Shown one piece after another: positions 1 to 9,505 of a stretch of 46,073 nucleotides of DNA (within the stretch, counting starts at the first letter, position 1; every line of letters begins with the position of its first letter). The notes beneath the pieces are model-generated. The model saw only the letters and a program-made list of their open reading frames with translations, was not told the origin of the DNA and searched no databases. The position numbers and the translations under genes are program-made. The stretch comes from Cylindrobasidium torrendii FP15055 ss-10 (lineage: Eukaryota; Basidiomycota; Agaricomycetes; Agaricales; Physalacriaceae): positions 1-46,073 of the forward strand of contig KN880622.1 of NCBI GenBank assembly GCA_000934385.1, read 5' to 3'.

Positions 1-275
1 CACCTCTACCTCACACGATCGAGGTTTATTAAACCTGGTGCACCTGTCAGCAGCACCAGGCTTAATAAACCCGGATTCCGTTAAGGACGCGTGCAGGCAA
101 TATTTAGGACTTAACTATGGCTGCAGGAGGAATTAACGATATGTATTGTACGGTCATCTATCCCAGCGTGTCCCGGCTAAGTCGGCAACTGCGTAGCGCG
201 AGTCACTGACATCACCGAGCGGGTTATGCCATGCGAGTGGACCGGGAGCGCACGCCACATCAAATTGACGCGCCG
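1..275 (+). repeat. left terminal inverted repeat of the KDZ element
   Basis: Bases 1-275 are the reverse complement of 8411-8685, with no gaps and one mismatch (G at 254 against A read from 8432). Similarity stops sharply after CGCGCCG. Within the repeat, 23-41 and 53-71 form a nested inverted pair with one mismatch and an 11-base loop. Confidence 0.97.
23..71. repeat. nested hairpin inside the left terminal repeat
   Basis: Two 19-base arms (23-41, 53-71) are reverse complements except for one base and enclose an 11-base loop. The AT-rich core TTTATTAAA is itself nearly palindromic. An identical structure sits in the right repeat. Subterminal palindromes of this kind are plausible transposase binding sites; that role is inferred. 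Confidence 0.75.
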
Positions 276-371
276 ACCACATGCCGACGCTGTCGTCGAT
301 ATTTCGCTCACAGGTTTCGACCGCCATCATCGATCTGTTTCTACTTGCTCAATCTTTTCACGACCAACGCA

Positions 372-3300
372 ATGGCCCCCAAGCGACGATGGACCACTGT
401 CATGGAGCCTGATGAGGAGGGAGAGCAAGAAATTAGGCGGGTTGGAACGCAGCACCTAGGCAAGAGGATGGCTAGCACCCAACAACGCTTGGACCTTGTA
501 CATAGCGGTGCGTCTGCCTTCTTTTGACTTTGTACTGTTGCCTGATTCAACTTTTCTCAGCTCTCCCCAGCTCCTCGTCTCGATTGCTGGCTGGATCTAA
601 TGATTACTCGATGGCTGAGCCATCCTCGCCCGCCGAGACTGTTTCCGATCCCGATCCAGTGGCTGGAGATGCTGCCGTGGACGAAGATGAGGACAGCGGG
701 GTTGAGCAAATCATAAATGGAGACTGGGATGATTTTCGGTGCGTGGTACATGTGCTTGCAGGTATACATGGTTCTGATAATGAACACAGTCTGTCCGGTA
801 CAGCCTGGCGTCATCGGAAAGGGAGGCGCCGCATTGACACAAGGGACTGGAAAACCCGCATAGACAGTAGCAATGAAAAATGGAGAGTTCTGTTGCCCAA
901 CCTTGTCGATGCCTACCTCGAGTTCAAATACCCCCACAAAGTCGCTGGCGATACCCCAGCAACGCGAGACACCGCCTGGGATTTCGAAATCCCTGTCCTC
1001 GATATATTCACCCTAAAGACCTCAGCCAACATCCCGCGCTTGGCAGAAGAACCCACGATATCCGTGCCCCTTGCCAAGGCAGGCTTCTTGGGCAACGTAC
1101 CCGAAGCACCAAGCTTCGCCGTCAGTTTTTCCACGCTCGAACTCTACCGCACCCTTCGCCTTTTCAAGGCCTCCATGAGTGTTGAGGCATTTGCCCGCAC
1201 TCTATGCTACTATTACCAGACGCCATATCGCGTACGCTATCGGAATATTATCTCAGACACTTTTGATATCTACCTCGCCATCCTCCGTGCTGTTGACAAG
1301 TCGGTTCGAGAAGAACTTGGGCATGACTCCCCAGACTGGCGTGTCCAGAATGCATGTCCCCCCTGCTCGTATGAGGTTTGTCCATCGAAGTGATCATTTG
1401 GATAGCATTTTAATCTGGACTTGCAGCTTGAGGGAGAGCCTCACACGAAATTTCGAAGAATGATAGGACTCGATGGCAACAATTCGCTCAAACGCCAGAA
1501 GATGCTCGGGAGACGGGTGGCCGATACGCGAGTCTTCGACAAGAGCGACTACTACCTGTCGCGGGAGTTTGTTGACTCATTTGAGAATGAGGTCCCAAGC
1601 CGCCAGCACACGAAGGCGACATCCCCTGAGACTGAGACTGAGACTGAGACTGGCGATGAGTGGGAGGACATAGACGACGACGCAGCGGACCCTACCGATG
1701 GGGGTGACCAGGCTTCTGCGTGTACTCGGAATTGGAAGGCGGGCGCGGCTGATTCCAAGAAGCGCAAGATGTGGGCTATTTTCGATGAGACAGGCATTTT
1801 CCTGAGTGCGTGTCAGCACGGGTTCATCCTATGGGTATGCGATATGGTACAAAGCGGTGAGCTGTACGTTGCCGCTTATATTGACTTGGATTTCTTGTCT
1901 CAACACTCACAGGTCAAAGTATGCGCTGTCTATGACTGCAAAAGGCCTCGAGACACTTGGGGACAATGTTGTTCAAGGCTACGACATTGGATGCTCATAT
2001 GGGGAGACAATTCTCCACACATCGTTGGCTGCGCGGTTCAAATCCCAGCACTGGCGGAGCTGCGTAAACGCGATGCATGGGTCGCTGCACGAGATCATTT
2101 GCCGTCTCGTCAATCATCCTGGGATCATCGAGGGACTTGGCCTTGAAGATCTGGAACACCTTGAACGTATCTTTTCTGCATCGAATGCCCTTGCTGCAGG
2201 AACTCGATTTATGACCGCATACCGACGGCGTGTCTTTATTGACTTGTATTTTCGCCAGTGGGATGACGAGAAGTACAGCAACCTGGGAAACTTTCTTCTT
2301 GGGAACTACAGGCAAGCGCTCAAGATTATTGATGACGATGAGCAGGTAGTTCTCAAGGCGCTGAACGATGAGGGGCTTTGCGAGGACGACCTTCCCCAGC
2401 TCTTTAAGGACGAGATCGTCTATGTACAATCCATGAACGTACGCGAGCCTAACGAGGATGCTGTGGCGGCTGAGTATGTTGGTCTGCTCCAGGAGTATGC
2501 GGATGCGCGGTATGTTTTATTATTTGTTATCTTGTCTGGGCTAATGCCGGTACAGAAATGCTGAGGAGAGTTCATTCAACACTTTTGTCAATGAAATTCC
2601 CGCCAACTACGCATCAACACCATCTGAACAGCAATGGGGCTCGGGGCGCTCGCACACAATGCGGACCGAGACTCATCGACGCCGGAATCATGAAAAGTGC
2701 CTCGAAATTGACACCCGCCTATCAGTGATGGAGCGTGCCATGAATATCGAGCGCCGTTGGACCCCCGCCGACTCAAAGTATCAACAAACATTGAAGTATA
2801 TCAAGGAACGTCGGTACCGCATTGCCCTTCGTCGACTTGCTGGCTTGGTTGTGAAGCGGCTCATGGAGCTATCGGCAATGAACTTAGCAAATATTGGTAC
2901 ATTTTTCTGGACACATGTCGCACTCGAACTGACGACCTGTAGCGTACAAGGTTCGAACGCACATGTGCAAGGCTCTGATGTCTCGGCAGAAGGCCATCCG
3001 TACGCTCATTGAACAAGTCAACCGTCTGGCGCCCGACCTTGGAGTCAAGAAACTCAGCTTCGCGGACGTGACGCACTACGAGTTTCTGGACCAGGTACAC
3101 ATTCTAATTGACCCCAACCTTGCGAAGGAACGCAGCAACGCTAAGTGGGCACAGCCTGTCATGCGAAACATCATGCGGCGATGGCAACGCATCAACCGGG
3201 CAAAGGAAGAGATTGTGCGCTGCAACATTGGTGTGCGCCGCCTTCATACCCATATTCAAGACGAAGAAAAATTCTTCGATACCGTGCTTGAAGGACTCAC

Positions 3301-3640
3301 AGCAAAGTCATCAGCTGTGCTTGGCCCAACGACAGAGTACATCACCCGCCGCCGCCGCACAAACTTCGCTCTGCTACTGCGCATACAGCAGATATACACC
3401 CTTGATGGCTTCACAGGCATCCCAACACCTGGACAGCGCAAGGGTAAGTCTGCTGACAGCGCTGATATCAATCTGAATTGGAATCGTGGAGACCACCCGT
3501 GGGCGCAGGTTTCGGATAGGGTCAACATTGACAGTGGGAATTTTAACGTTGGGGATGAAGATGATGACAGCGGCGGCGAGCAGGACGACGTTGAGTGCGC
3601 CCAGATATCAGGCTACGTAGATTACTTTTCGTCGATGTGA
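372..3640 (+). CDS. KDZ transposase, CxC-motif type
   Basis: Presumed DDE/RNase H-fold transposase that cuts and rejoins the element ends. Proposed exons are 372-507, 561-1375, 1427-1863, 1913-2509, 2556-2896 and 2943-3640, giving 1007 aa with no internal stop. Visible marks: a cysteine cluster ACPPC followed by SYELEGEP (about residues 308-322), DGNNSLKR (about 333), FDETG (about 436, first acidic residue), SGELSKY, GYDIGC (about 485, second acidic residue), NAMHGSLHEIICR, and GLGLEDLEHLER (about 541, probable third acidic residue). The splice between SGEL and SKY restores a motif typical of the family. A tract of repeated GAGACT units codes for alternating Glu-Thr near residue 385. The C-terminus ends in an acidic stretch. 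The ATG at 372 was chosen because exon 1 joins in frame. The window 3073-3150 of the last exon could contain one more in-frame intron. Confidence 0.9.
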
Positions 3641-3696
3641 AATGAGCAATGAAATAGAATTTGTTGCACAAATTACAAAGAATGAGAAAATGTAAA

Positions 3697-4159
3697 CTAG
3701 AACTCATCTCCCCAAGCCCCGCACCCCCAGTAAGCGGTGCCGTCGCGCTTTGCAATCTCCTCCCGCATCTTCTTGAAATTTTCGGCAGGCGTCGGAGGGA
3801 TATTTTTTGCCTTTTTGATTGCAAGCTGGCGCTCTTTCTCCTCGCGTATGCGCGCCCCGTGGATACGATTGAAACGTTCCAACACTAACTGGTGGCGTTC
3901 ACCGGCAGACGCGGTCACACTGGAGCCACAGTCGTTGTAGATGGCCATGCGCTTAGCCAAGCGCTGGCTTTGGCACCATCTCTCGTAGGTCATGGCTAAA
4001 TAGATGGCGGTTAGTAAAGATTCCTGAGGGAAAATGCGACGCACGGCCATAGACTGGAGGCGGCGGCCAGTGCACCTTGTCAGCCTCTGCCTCTGACTGG
4101 GCCGGGTACGGGGACACTCGAGTGGTGGGTGAGGACTTGTCGCGCCGTTCAGCGGGCAT
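3697..4159 (-). CDS. small conserved-looking passenger protein of the KDZ element
   Basis: Two exons (4159-4045, 3995-3697) are joined over a 49-base intron with donor gtgcgt, a CTAAC branch site and acceptor tag, giving 137 aa. Visible features: a Ser/Thr/Pro-rich start, HWPPPPVYG followed by MTYERWCQSQRLAKRM at the splice, a charged helical middle (EKERQLAIKKAKNIPP) and a Trp/Gly-rich end, YWGCGAWGDEF. No domain is recognised. It runs towards the transposase with 56 bases between stops and shares a 365-base divergent spacer with the next gene. The frame continues upstream to an ATG at 4207, and a possible acceptor (ttttaccag) lies there, so an earlier exon is possible. A role in transposition or silencing evasion would be speculation. 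Confidence 0.6.
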
Positions 4160-4524
4160 TTCGAAGGGATGAGGCAATAGTGGTGGTTCTGGTAAAAGAA
4201 TTAGCACGCAGTAAGATTGTGCATAGCTATTTGATCAATACATTTCTTGTCATGGCACTATCCAAGCCTGCGCATTTGCTCAAATTTAATAATTTCGCAT
4301 TCATAGGGAGTGTAAGTACCTCAGGACCCGTGTCAAAAAAATTCAGATTTTTGAGTGTTTTTTAGACAATGCTATTTCACCTAGTAGAACGAAAAATCCG
4401 TATAGTGATCCTGGTCAAACTTGCCTTTCGTCGCCCATCTCACAAAACCAGAACCCTCCAGGTGCGCTTCTATCTTGGATATGTTGCTTGTAGCATACTC
4501 TTATTTGTATTCCAAGTGCTTATT
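4160..4524. promoter_or_regulatory. divergent spacer between two passenger genes
   Basis: 365 bases separate the start codons of the minus-strand small gene and the plus-strand AT-hook-like gene, so both promoters should lie here. The segment is AT-rich with no long convincing frame. It may also hold an unrecognised first exon of the minus-strand gene. No clear TATA box was assigned. Confidence 0.4.
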
Positions 4525-5127
4525 ATGCCTGCGCATCGGAAGAAACGGCGTGGGAGGCCTGCACAGAAATACCTGACCGTTGCCGATCGCATTCTGGGGA
4601 ATCAAGCACACCGTTCGGCGTATGAGGAGCGAAACCGGGACGAGCGAAGAGAGAAAAGCAGACAACGTCGTTCCGGGAACACGAATTACAACATTCCTTG
4701 GATGGAGATCAACAGTATTGAGCGGGCGGGCTACCCAATTCGCGTGCGCCACATAGCCAAACCCGATGTAAAACCTGCAGCAGGGATGTCATCCACCTCG
4801 ACGGATGGAAATGCAACGCGATTTATCGACATTATCAGGCGCGAGTATCATTGGATCTGCATGATGTTGCAGGCAGACTCAACGGAGGAGTGGATGTTGC
4901 AGGTAATTCTGACATGGTCGGATATGCCAGAGAATGTGCAGAGCGCCTCGAGGAAGGTTCTCTTAAAGTTTCTCAAGATAGTGGAGAAAAGCAAGGAGAT
5001 TTCGATGGCAGAGATAGCTCAGGTTGATGATGAGGATGAGGCTTTGGCTAAGGAGGGTGCGAAAATAGCTGGGATGATATGTACACTCTGCTCGCAGATT
5101 CAGGAAACCATCGAGTACGGAATTTGA
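4525..5127 (+). CDS. basic protein with AT-hook-like start, KDZ passenger
   Basis: Single exon, 200 aa. The N-terminus KKRRGRPAQK resembles an AT-hook (Arg-Gly-Arg-Pro core flanked by basic residues), which binds the minor groove of AT-rich DNA. A highly charged helix rich in Arg and Glu follows (about residues 30-52). The C-terminal half is hydrophobic-helical (IRREYHWICMMLQ, VLLKFLKIVEKSKEI) and could form a coiled coil or docking module. AT-rich palindromes in the element ends would be natural targets, but that is inference. The stop is 121 bases before the next gene. A longer reading from 4369 exists but adds an unlikely hydrophobic leader, so the ATG at 4525 was preferred. Confidence 0.55.
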   Translation: MPAHRKKRRGRPAQKYLTVADRILGNQAHRSAYEERNRDERREKSRQRRSGNTNYNIPWMEINSIERAGYPIRVRHIAKPDVKPAAGMSSTSTDGNATRFIDIIRREYHWICMMLQADSTEEWMLQVILTWSDMPENVQSASRKVLLKFLKIVEKSKEISMAEIAQVDDEDEALAKEGAKIAGMICTLCSQIQETIEYGI

Positions 5128-5248
5128 TTTTTCTGTTATTTTTTGGGATATTGTGTGCAGTTTGGTAGCGGTCAATTGAACGGCGCCACAATACATGTTA
5201 ATAATCAATACAATGGAATTTGTTTCGCGTGCCTTAGCTCTCCCCATC

Positions 5249-6460
5249 ATGTCGACAACCCCATGGTATCTCAACGTCCTGGTTAACGGTGCAAAAGTCA
5301 AGCGCAGCCCGTAAGTTGGTCAATGTCTTGCAGGCTGAATGTACTGATTCAGCCTAGTGAATTCCTTGCTGGCGGCCACAACAAGCCGCCCATTCCATTT
5401 GTAATCGAAGTCAAAGCCCGAGACGATGGAAAGCGCCTTGCTACAATGCTTGACAACACGATACGCCCACTGAGTGATCGTGACCGTCAAGACGGCGGCA
5501 GGATGTATCAAGTGCTCTGCAGCGCCGGCGTCACTGCGGCGTTTGAGCTCACGTTCCGTGGAGTCCAAAACTTTTACACAATTCTTTTTGGGCACCGAAT
5601 CACACTTTACATATCCGAGTACGTTGCCCGCCTCAAATGTATGAATCAGCCCACTGACTCTTTGCAGAGAGCATGCTCTCTCATCCCTCTTGTCGTCCCC
5701 AAAAGAGTACCGACGTGGCTACAAGTACGCCAACTTTGGGCCAGCGCTCGAAGCGCTTCTCACGCATGGGAATATGGCCGACGATCCACTTCCCTGGGCC
5801 ACAGACATCGAAAACCATACCTCCCAGCCTCACATCCATGGCTGGTTCCCTCGAAACACGCCAGAAACACCCCGTCCCTCTACTCCAAGGGCCCCACGTA
5901 TCACAGAAGTCATTGCGACTCCATCCCGACACCCTCTCAAGACTGCGAGTACCTCGCATCCAGGGACCCCAGCGCGCACCACCGCTTCCCCCCCCACATC
6001 AAGGACAAGTAGCCCGTCAACTTCGGCGCTTTTCAAGGGCAAGGCACCGGCATCGACCAGCGCTCGCGTAGCGATACACCCTCTGGCAACAGCTCGTTCA
6101 GCAGACTTACCTTCGACAACCCACACACAGTCGCAGCCTTCAACTTCGGCTACTACGGCACGAACCCCTCAGTCGCGAGACCGGCGCAGGAATACTGCTG
6201 GCGCCGGCATTGTGGGATCCCCTGCGCAGACGGTATGGCAGCAGCTGTTCTATAGCTATGCCTCAATCTACTTGTCTCGCAACATCCGTCAAATCCTCTA
6301 CAGTGCGACGACGTACCCTGAATTTGTTCAGAGGCTAGAGGACGCCGGGATTGCCGAGGAAATGACCGCCGAGATGCTAACGCTTGCATGGCGTTTCTAC
6401 AGTGCCGCCGTGCAAGATGATACCATTACTGTTCTGTCAGACTCGGATGGCGACGACTGA
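5249..6460 (+). CDS. unknown KDZ passenger protein with disordered middle and SIM-like tail
   Basis: Proposed exons are 5249-5310, 5358-5618 and 5668-6460 (introns of 47 and 49 bases), giving 371 aa. The N-terminal 130 residues look folded (PFVIEVKARDDGKR, FELTFRGVQNFYTILFG, RITLYIS). A Pro/Ser/Thr-rich low-complexity stretch runs from about residue 175 to 290. A second helical segment then follows (VWQQLFYSYASIYLSRNIRQ to MLTLAWRFYSAAV). The last residues, ITVLSDSDGDD, match the general form of a SUMO-interacting motif: a hydrophobic core followed by Ser/Asp acids. No known enzyme family is recognised; the His/Asp pattern of TET/JBP is absent. An in-frame ATG at 5213 is an alternative start that adds 12 residues. 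Confidence 0.6.
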
Positions 6461-6684
6461 GGGGAGAATGGCCTATGTAGTTTTTGTATTCGATTATGTT
6501 GTGTATCGCTTGCGCCTCAAGATGTCTGCGGGCCTTGTCATTCTGCTAATTTTACTTGGTTGCTCTGTGTCTACGAAGTGTGGCGTAAATCAAACAACTG
6601 AGTTAAAAGCTTACTATACACAATGCTGTGGCGGTGTACTAGCCTACAACCCTTGTTACCACACACCTGAGCACTCCCTTCACC

Positions 6685-8297
6685 ATGAGAAAGAGTAAAA
6701 CGGCCCACACCATCGACGGGACTTCTGTGAAGCTCGTTGCCTCGGCACGGTCATACGGCCTCTCCAGACTTCCCTGGCGCTGCCGAACAAAAATTACCAG
6801 TCGGACTGTGAAGACTCCAGCCCAACGACGCAATGAAAAGGCCGCACGAGATCAAAGAAGGACAGCACTACAGCTGGCGCTCAGAGAGGCCCGTACAGAA
6901 GTGCACACACTGGCGGAGGGTCTCCACACCCGCTTCCCGACATATAGTGCCGCCTGGTTTGAGCGGACAATCATTCAGAGCTCAACGAAAAGAAGGCAGC
7001 GAAAAATCTTGTCGTGGAATGTTTTTGTCTCGCGTCGAGCGCGCGAGCTTAACGATGGTGCGTCACAGTGACACTGCTCACCCAGACTATTCATCCTTTT
7101 CCAGAGCGCGAGCATGCCGGCAGTGCAGCGCTAAAACCACCAGACCTCGCAGGTCTCCTCAGCAGCGAGTGGTCACAAATGAGCGAAGCAGAAAAACAAC
7201 CGTACCACGACGGGGTTGTTGAGCTCGAAGACCGTAACGACATGAAGGCCCTGGCAGTTCAAAATGTCAGCATCAATGCCTTCCAGGATGCAAGACAGAC
7301 CATAGCGCAGGTCAGAAAGATGGTATGGCATCCTGTTCCACACGCGCTCGCAAGACCGACCTCCCTCTAGCTATCCGAAATGAAAGCACGCACCGGCGTC
7401 GAGAGCACCGTGTTTGCGGTCCGCAGCAAGCTTGATGACTATCTCCGCCCAATTCAAATCCTCTCGTCCACGACCCTTAATGGTTTCTGGGAGTTATGCA
7501 TTGGAAAATCTGTCGAGGAGATTGGGAATAGAATGGAGGCCTACGCTGTTGGCGGTCTTGAGAACGTTCTCAACAAGTACGCCCGCGACATTACCTCTCT
7601 GCGCGCCCAGGTCTCGGACCTTGTCCTCCGTAAACTCCGTGCGTACCTACCCATTGTAATCTGTCCAAAATACTTACACCTTCCAGAGGAGGCATGCTAT
7701 CCTGATCCTGCTAAGCAGATGGATTACAAGAGCTTCGGGCACCGCTACACAGATCCCTATGGCATCGTTATCCGGAACTGGCCGCTCGCAGAGTTCCGCC
7801 CGCCATACCTAATAACCAAGCGCGTTGAGCTCGAGACACTTATGGTGGCACTTCTGCGCACCAAGATTTTCGACCGCCTTACAAAGGAAGAGCACACTGC
7901 GTACAAGGCGCGACTACCCTCTGCCCCGCCCTGTATTACGTGGGCCACGACCAATGGCGAAACGACGCGAGGCCTCTTACCTAGCGCGCCCGACGATTTG
8001 CCAGAGCCGGAGCTTGGAGGAAATGCGACGTTCGGGATCAGCGGATTGGATACAGACCCCCCGATGCAGCCATCGGGATCAGCACCCGCACCTACCATGC
8101 AGCCGTCGGGACCAACTCCTGCACCTACACCAGCTTTTACGTCAATGACACTGGACTTGAACAAGAAGATGGGTGAGGCCAAGAAGCGCAAGAAGCGTTC
8201 CGATGCTGGAAAGCCACGAGGACAGAATTCACGTACGAAAGGTGCAGCGCCTGGCGAAGATGCAAGGCAAACAAAGAGGGCCAGAGTCGCAGAATGA
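6685..8297 (+). CDS. HMG-box-like DNA-binding protein, KDZ passenger
   Basis: Exons 6685-7057, 7105-7310, 7371-7638 and 7687-8297 give 485 aa. The first intron splits an HMG-box-like module: SWNVFVSRRAREL before it, LLSSEWSQMSEAEKQPYHD after it (about residues 110-157). The aromatic, Trp and EK..Y positions agree with HMG boxes, which bend DNA. A basic, coiled N-terminal part precedes it. The central region includes a conserved-looking block IRNWPLAEFRPPYLITKR. Two near-copies of a MQPSG-Ser/Pro-Ala-Pro unit lie at about 8061-8130, and the C-terminus is strongly basic (KKRKKRS, RKR-type), probably a nuclear signal. HMG proteins often act as architectural cofactors for transposases; here that role is inferred from being on the same element. 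Confidence 0.65.
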
Positions 8298-8410
8298 TTG
8301 CTATTATTTTAGTATACTCGCTCGAATTTTAATATACATGCTACATTCGAATGGATGAGAATCAGTGAATTTGTGCAAAAGCGCGACAAGTGGCGGGGCA
8401 GCGTGTGGCA

Positions 8411-8685
8411 CGGCGCGTCAATTTGATGTGGTGTGCGCTCCCGGTCCACTCGCATGGCATAACCCGCTCGGTGATGTCAGTGACTCGCGCTACGCAGTTG
8501 CCGACTTAGCCGGGACACGCTGGGATAGATGACCGTACAATACATATCGTTAATTCCTCCTGCAGCCATAGTTAAGTCCTAAATATTGCCTGCACGCGTC
8601 CTTAACGGAATCCGGGTTTATTAAGCCTGGTGCTGCTGACAGGTGCACCAGGTTTAATAAACCTCGATCGTGTGAGGTAGAGGTG
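8411..8685 (-). repeat. right terminal inverted repeat of the KDZ element
   Basis: Mirror of bases 1-275 with 274 of 275 positions matching. The nested hairpin is repeated here at 8615-8633 and 8645-8663. The repeat ends in GAGGTAGAGGTG, and the next base begins in-frame CsbD-like codons. Confidence 0.97.
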
Positions 8686-8970
8686 GGTAACATTACTGGC
8701 CAGAGGCAATGGGCCGAATCAGGACGTCGCGAGCACGCCAATGGCGAAGCCGAAGTAAACGCCGCCAAAGTCAAGGGATACACCGAAGGAACTAAGAATC
8801 GCTTCGGAGGGTGGAAAGACTCGGTCTTCGGTGCCATAAGCGGTAACAAGAGTAAACAGAGCAGCGGTGAGTAGCTGTGACCTCATTTTCATCGATGTGG
8901 TCTGATTTGTTGTACAGGAAATGTGCGCAAAGAGAAGGGGGAGAGGAAGCAGGAGTTTAACCGCGCTTAG
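8686..8970 (+). pseudogene. CsbD-like stress protein gene, 3' part cut off by the transposon
   Basis: Immediately after the right transposon end the frame reads GNITGQRQWAESGRREH, then GEAEVNAAKVKGYTEGT, KDSVFGAISGN and, over an intron (8867-8917), GNVRKEKGERKQEFNRA followed by a stop: 77 residues in all. This is the pattern of fungal CsbD-like proteins: short, hydrophilic, Gly/Ala/Lys-rich, related to a bacterial general-stress protein of unknown mechanism. Such proteins normally have some 15-30 further N-terminal residues before GN-TG. Those codons are missing, replaced by the transposon end. The upstream half should lie left of the window. Unless the element is excised, or a start codon is supplied from its end, the gene should be inactive. 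The retained splice sites and clean frame suggest the disruption is recent. Confidence 0.8.
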
Positions 8971-9505
8971 GTCTAGTATTAACTCTTCTCTTTCATTGTA
9001 TATTACGATTCTTTTACGTTGTATAACTTTTAAACCGTCATTTCTTGTTTACCCAGGAGTGGTGCGGATGTTTTGTGCCCAACTTTGCATAGCGCGACTC
9101 AATCTCACCCGATGTAACTGTTTATTCGGAGACAAACATGGCCACTGCGAGAGCCTGAGGTTTTTGCTATCATATGAGGTCGGAGAAACCAGAGTTAGGC
9201 CTCAAGCTGCTCAGTTTCACCAAACTTCAGGTGCGCGCGCGGCGGAAATCTTGTCGATCCAAGGTGTGTCGCACATTGATACACTCTTTAATTATACAGA
9301 AAAACTTCCAGCATGATCAATCTTTGTGGGAGCGGTGATATCGCGTTGTACATGCTCAATTTCGTGATGGACATCCAGCAGCACTCCATACATTGATGTT
9401 ATCATCCAGAGCTGCTGCGTTTATTTATATGGATATATGTGATGAATAAAATGATATCGAGTATCGAATCGTACACTTGCTAACCCATAGAAATAAAACG
9501 ACGTC
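8971..9505. other. intergenic, no gene seen
   Basis: Probable 3' flank of the CsbD-like gene, becoming AT-rich, followed by the 3' flank of the minus-strand F-box gene. Only short frames without supporting codon or splice structure occur. Confidence 0.5.

Larger units (their letters stand above)
1..8685. mobile_element. KDZ-superfamily DNA transposon with five genes
   Basis: The unit is bounded by two 275-bp inverted repeats and contains a KDZ transposase plus four further genes. Base 1 of the window pairs with base 8685, and CsbD-like coding sequence starts at 8686, so the element probably ends exactly at the window edge; the left target-site copy cannot be seen. Gene order is transposase (+), small gene (-), basic protein (+), SIM-tailed protein (+), HMG-like protein (+). 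Spacing is tight: 97 bases from left repeat to transposase ATG, 56 bases between the convergent stops, and 113 bases from the last stop to the right repeat. KDZ elements are known to be expanded in agaricomycetes and sometimes travel with TET/JBP genes. No TET/JBP dioxygenase is recognisable here. Nearly identical ends and intact frames suggest a recent, possibly autonomous copy. Confidence 0.88.

Noticed and set aside
2895..2975. tRNA-like T-arm (AGGTTCGAACGC) in the transposase
   Set aside because: It spans a splice acceptor and codes for the conserved YKVRTHM segment; no tRNA fold can be drawn around it.
5311..5333. A 23-base intron in the third passenger gene
   Set aside because: Frame fits, but it is too short for fungal splicing; a 47-base intron ending at cctag also keeps the frame and is preferred.
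1..8685. A TET/JBP-type dioxygenase carried by the KDZ element
   Set aside because: Expected from known KDZ associations, but none of the five proteins shows the HxD...H metal-binding pattern or the Arg of 2-oxoglutarate binding in a suitable arrangement.
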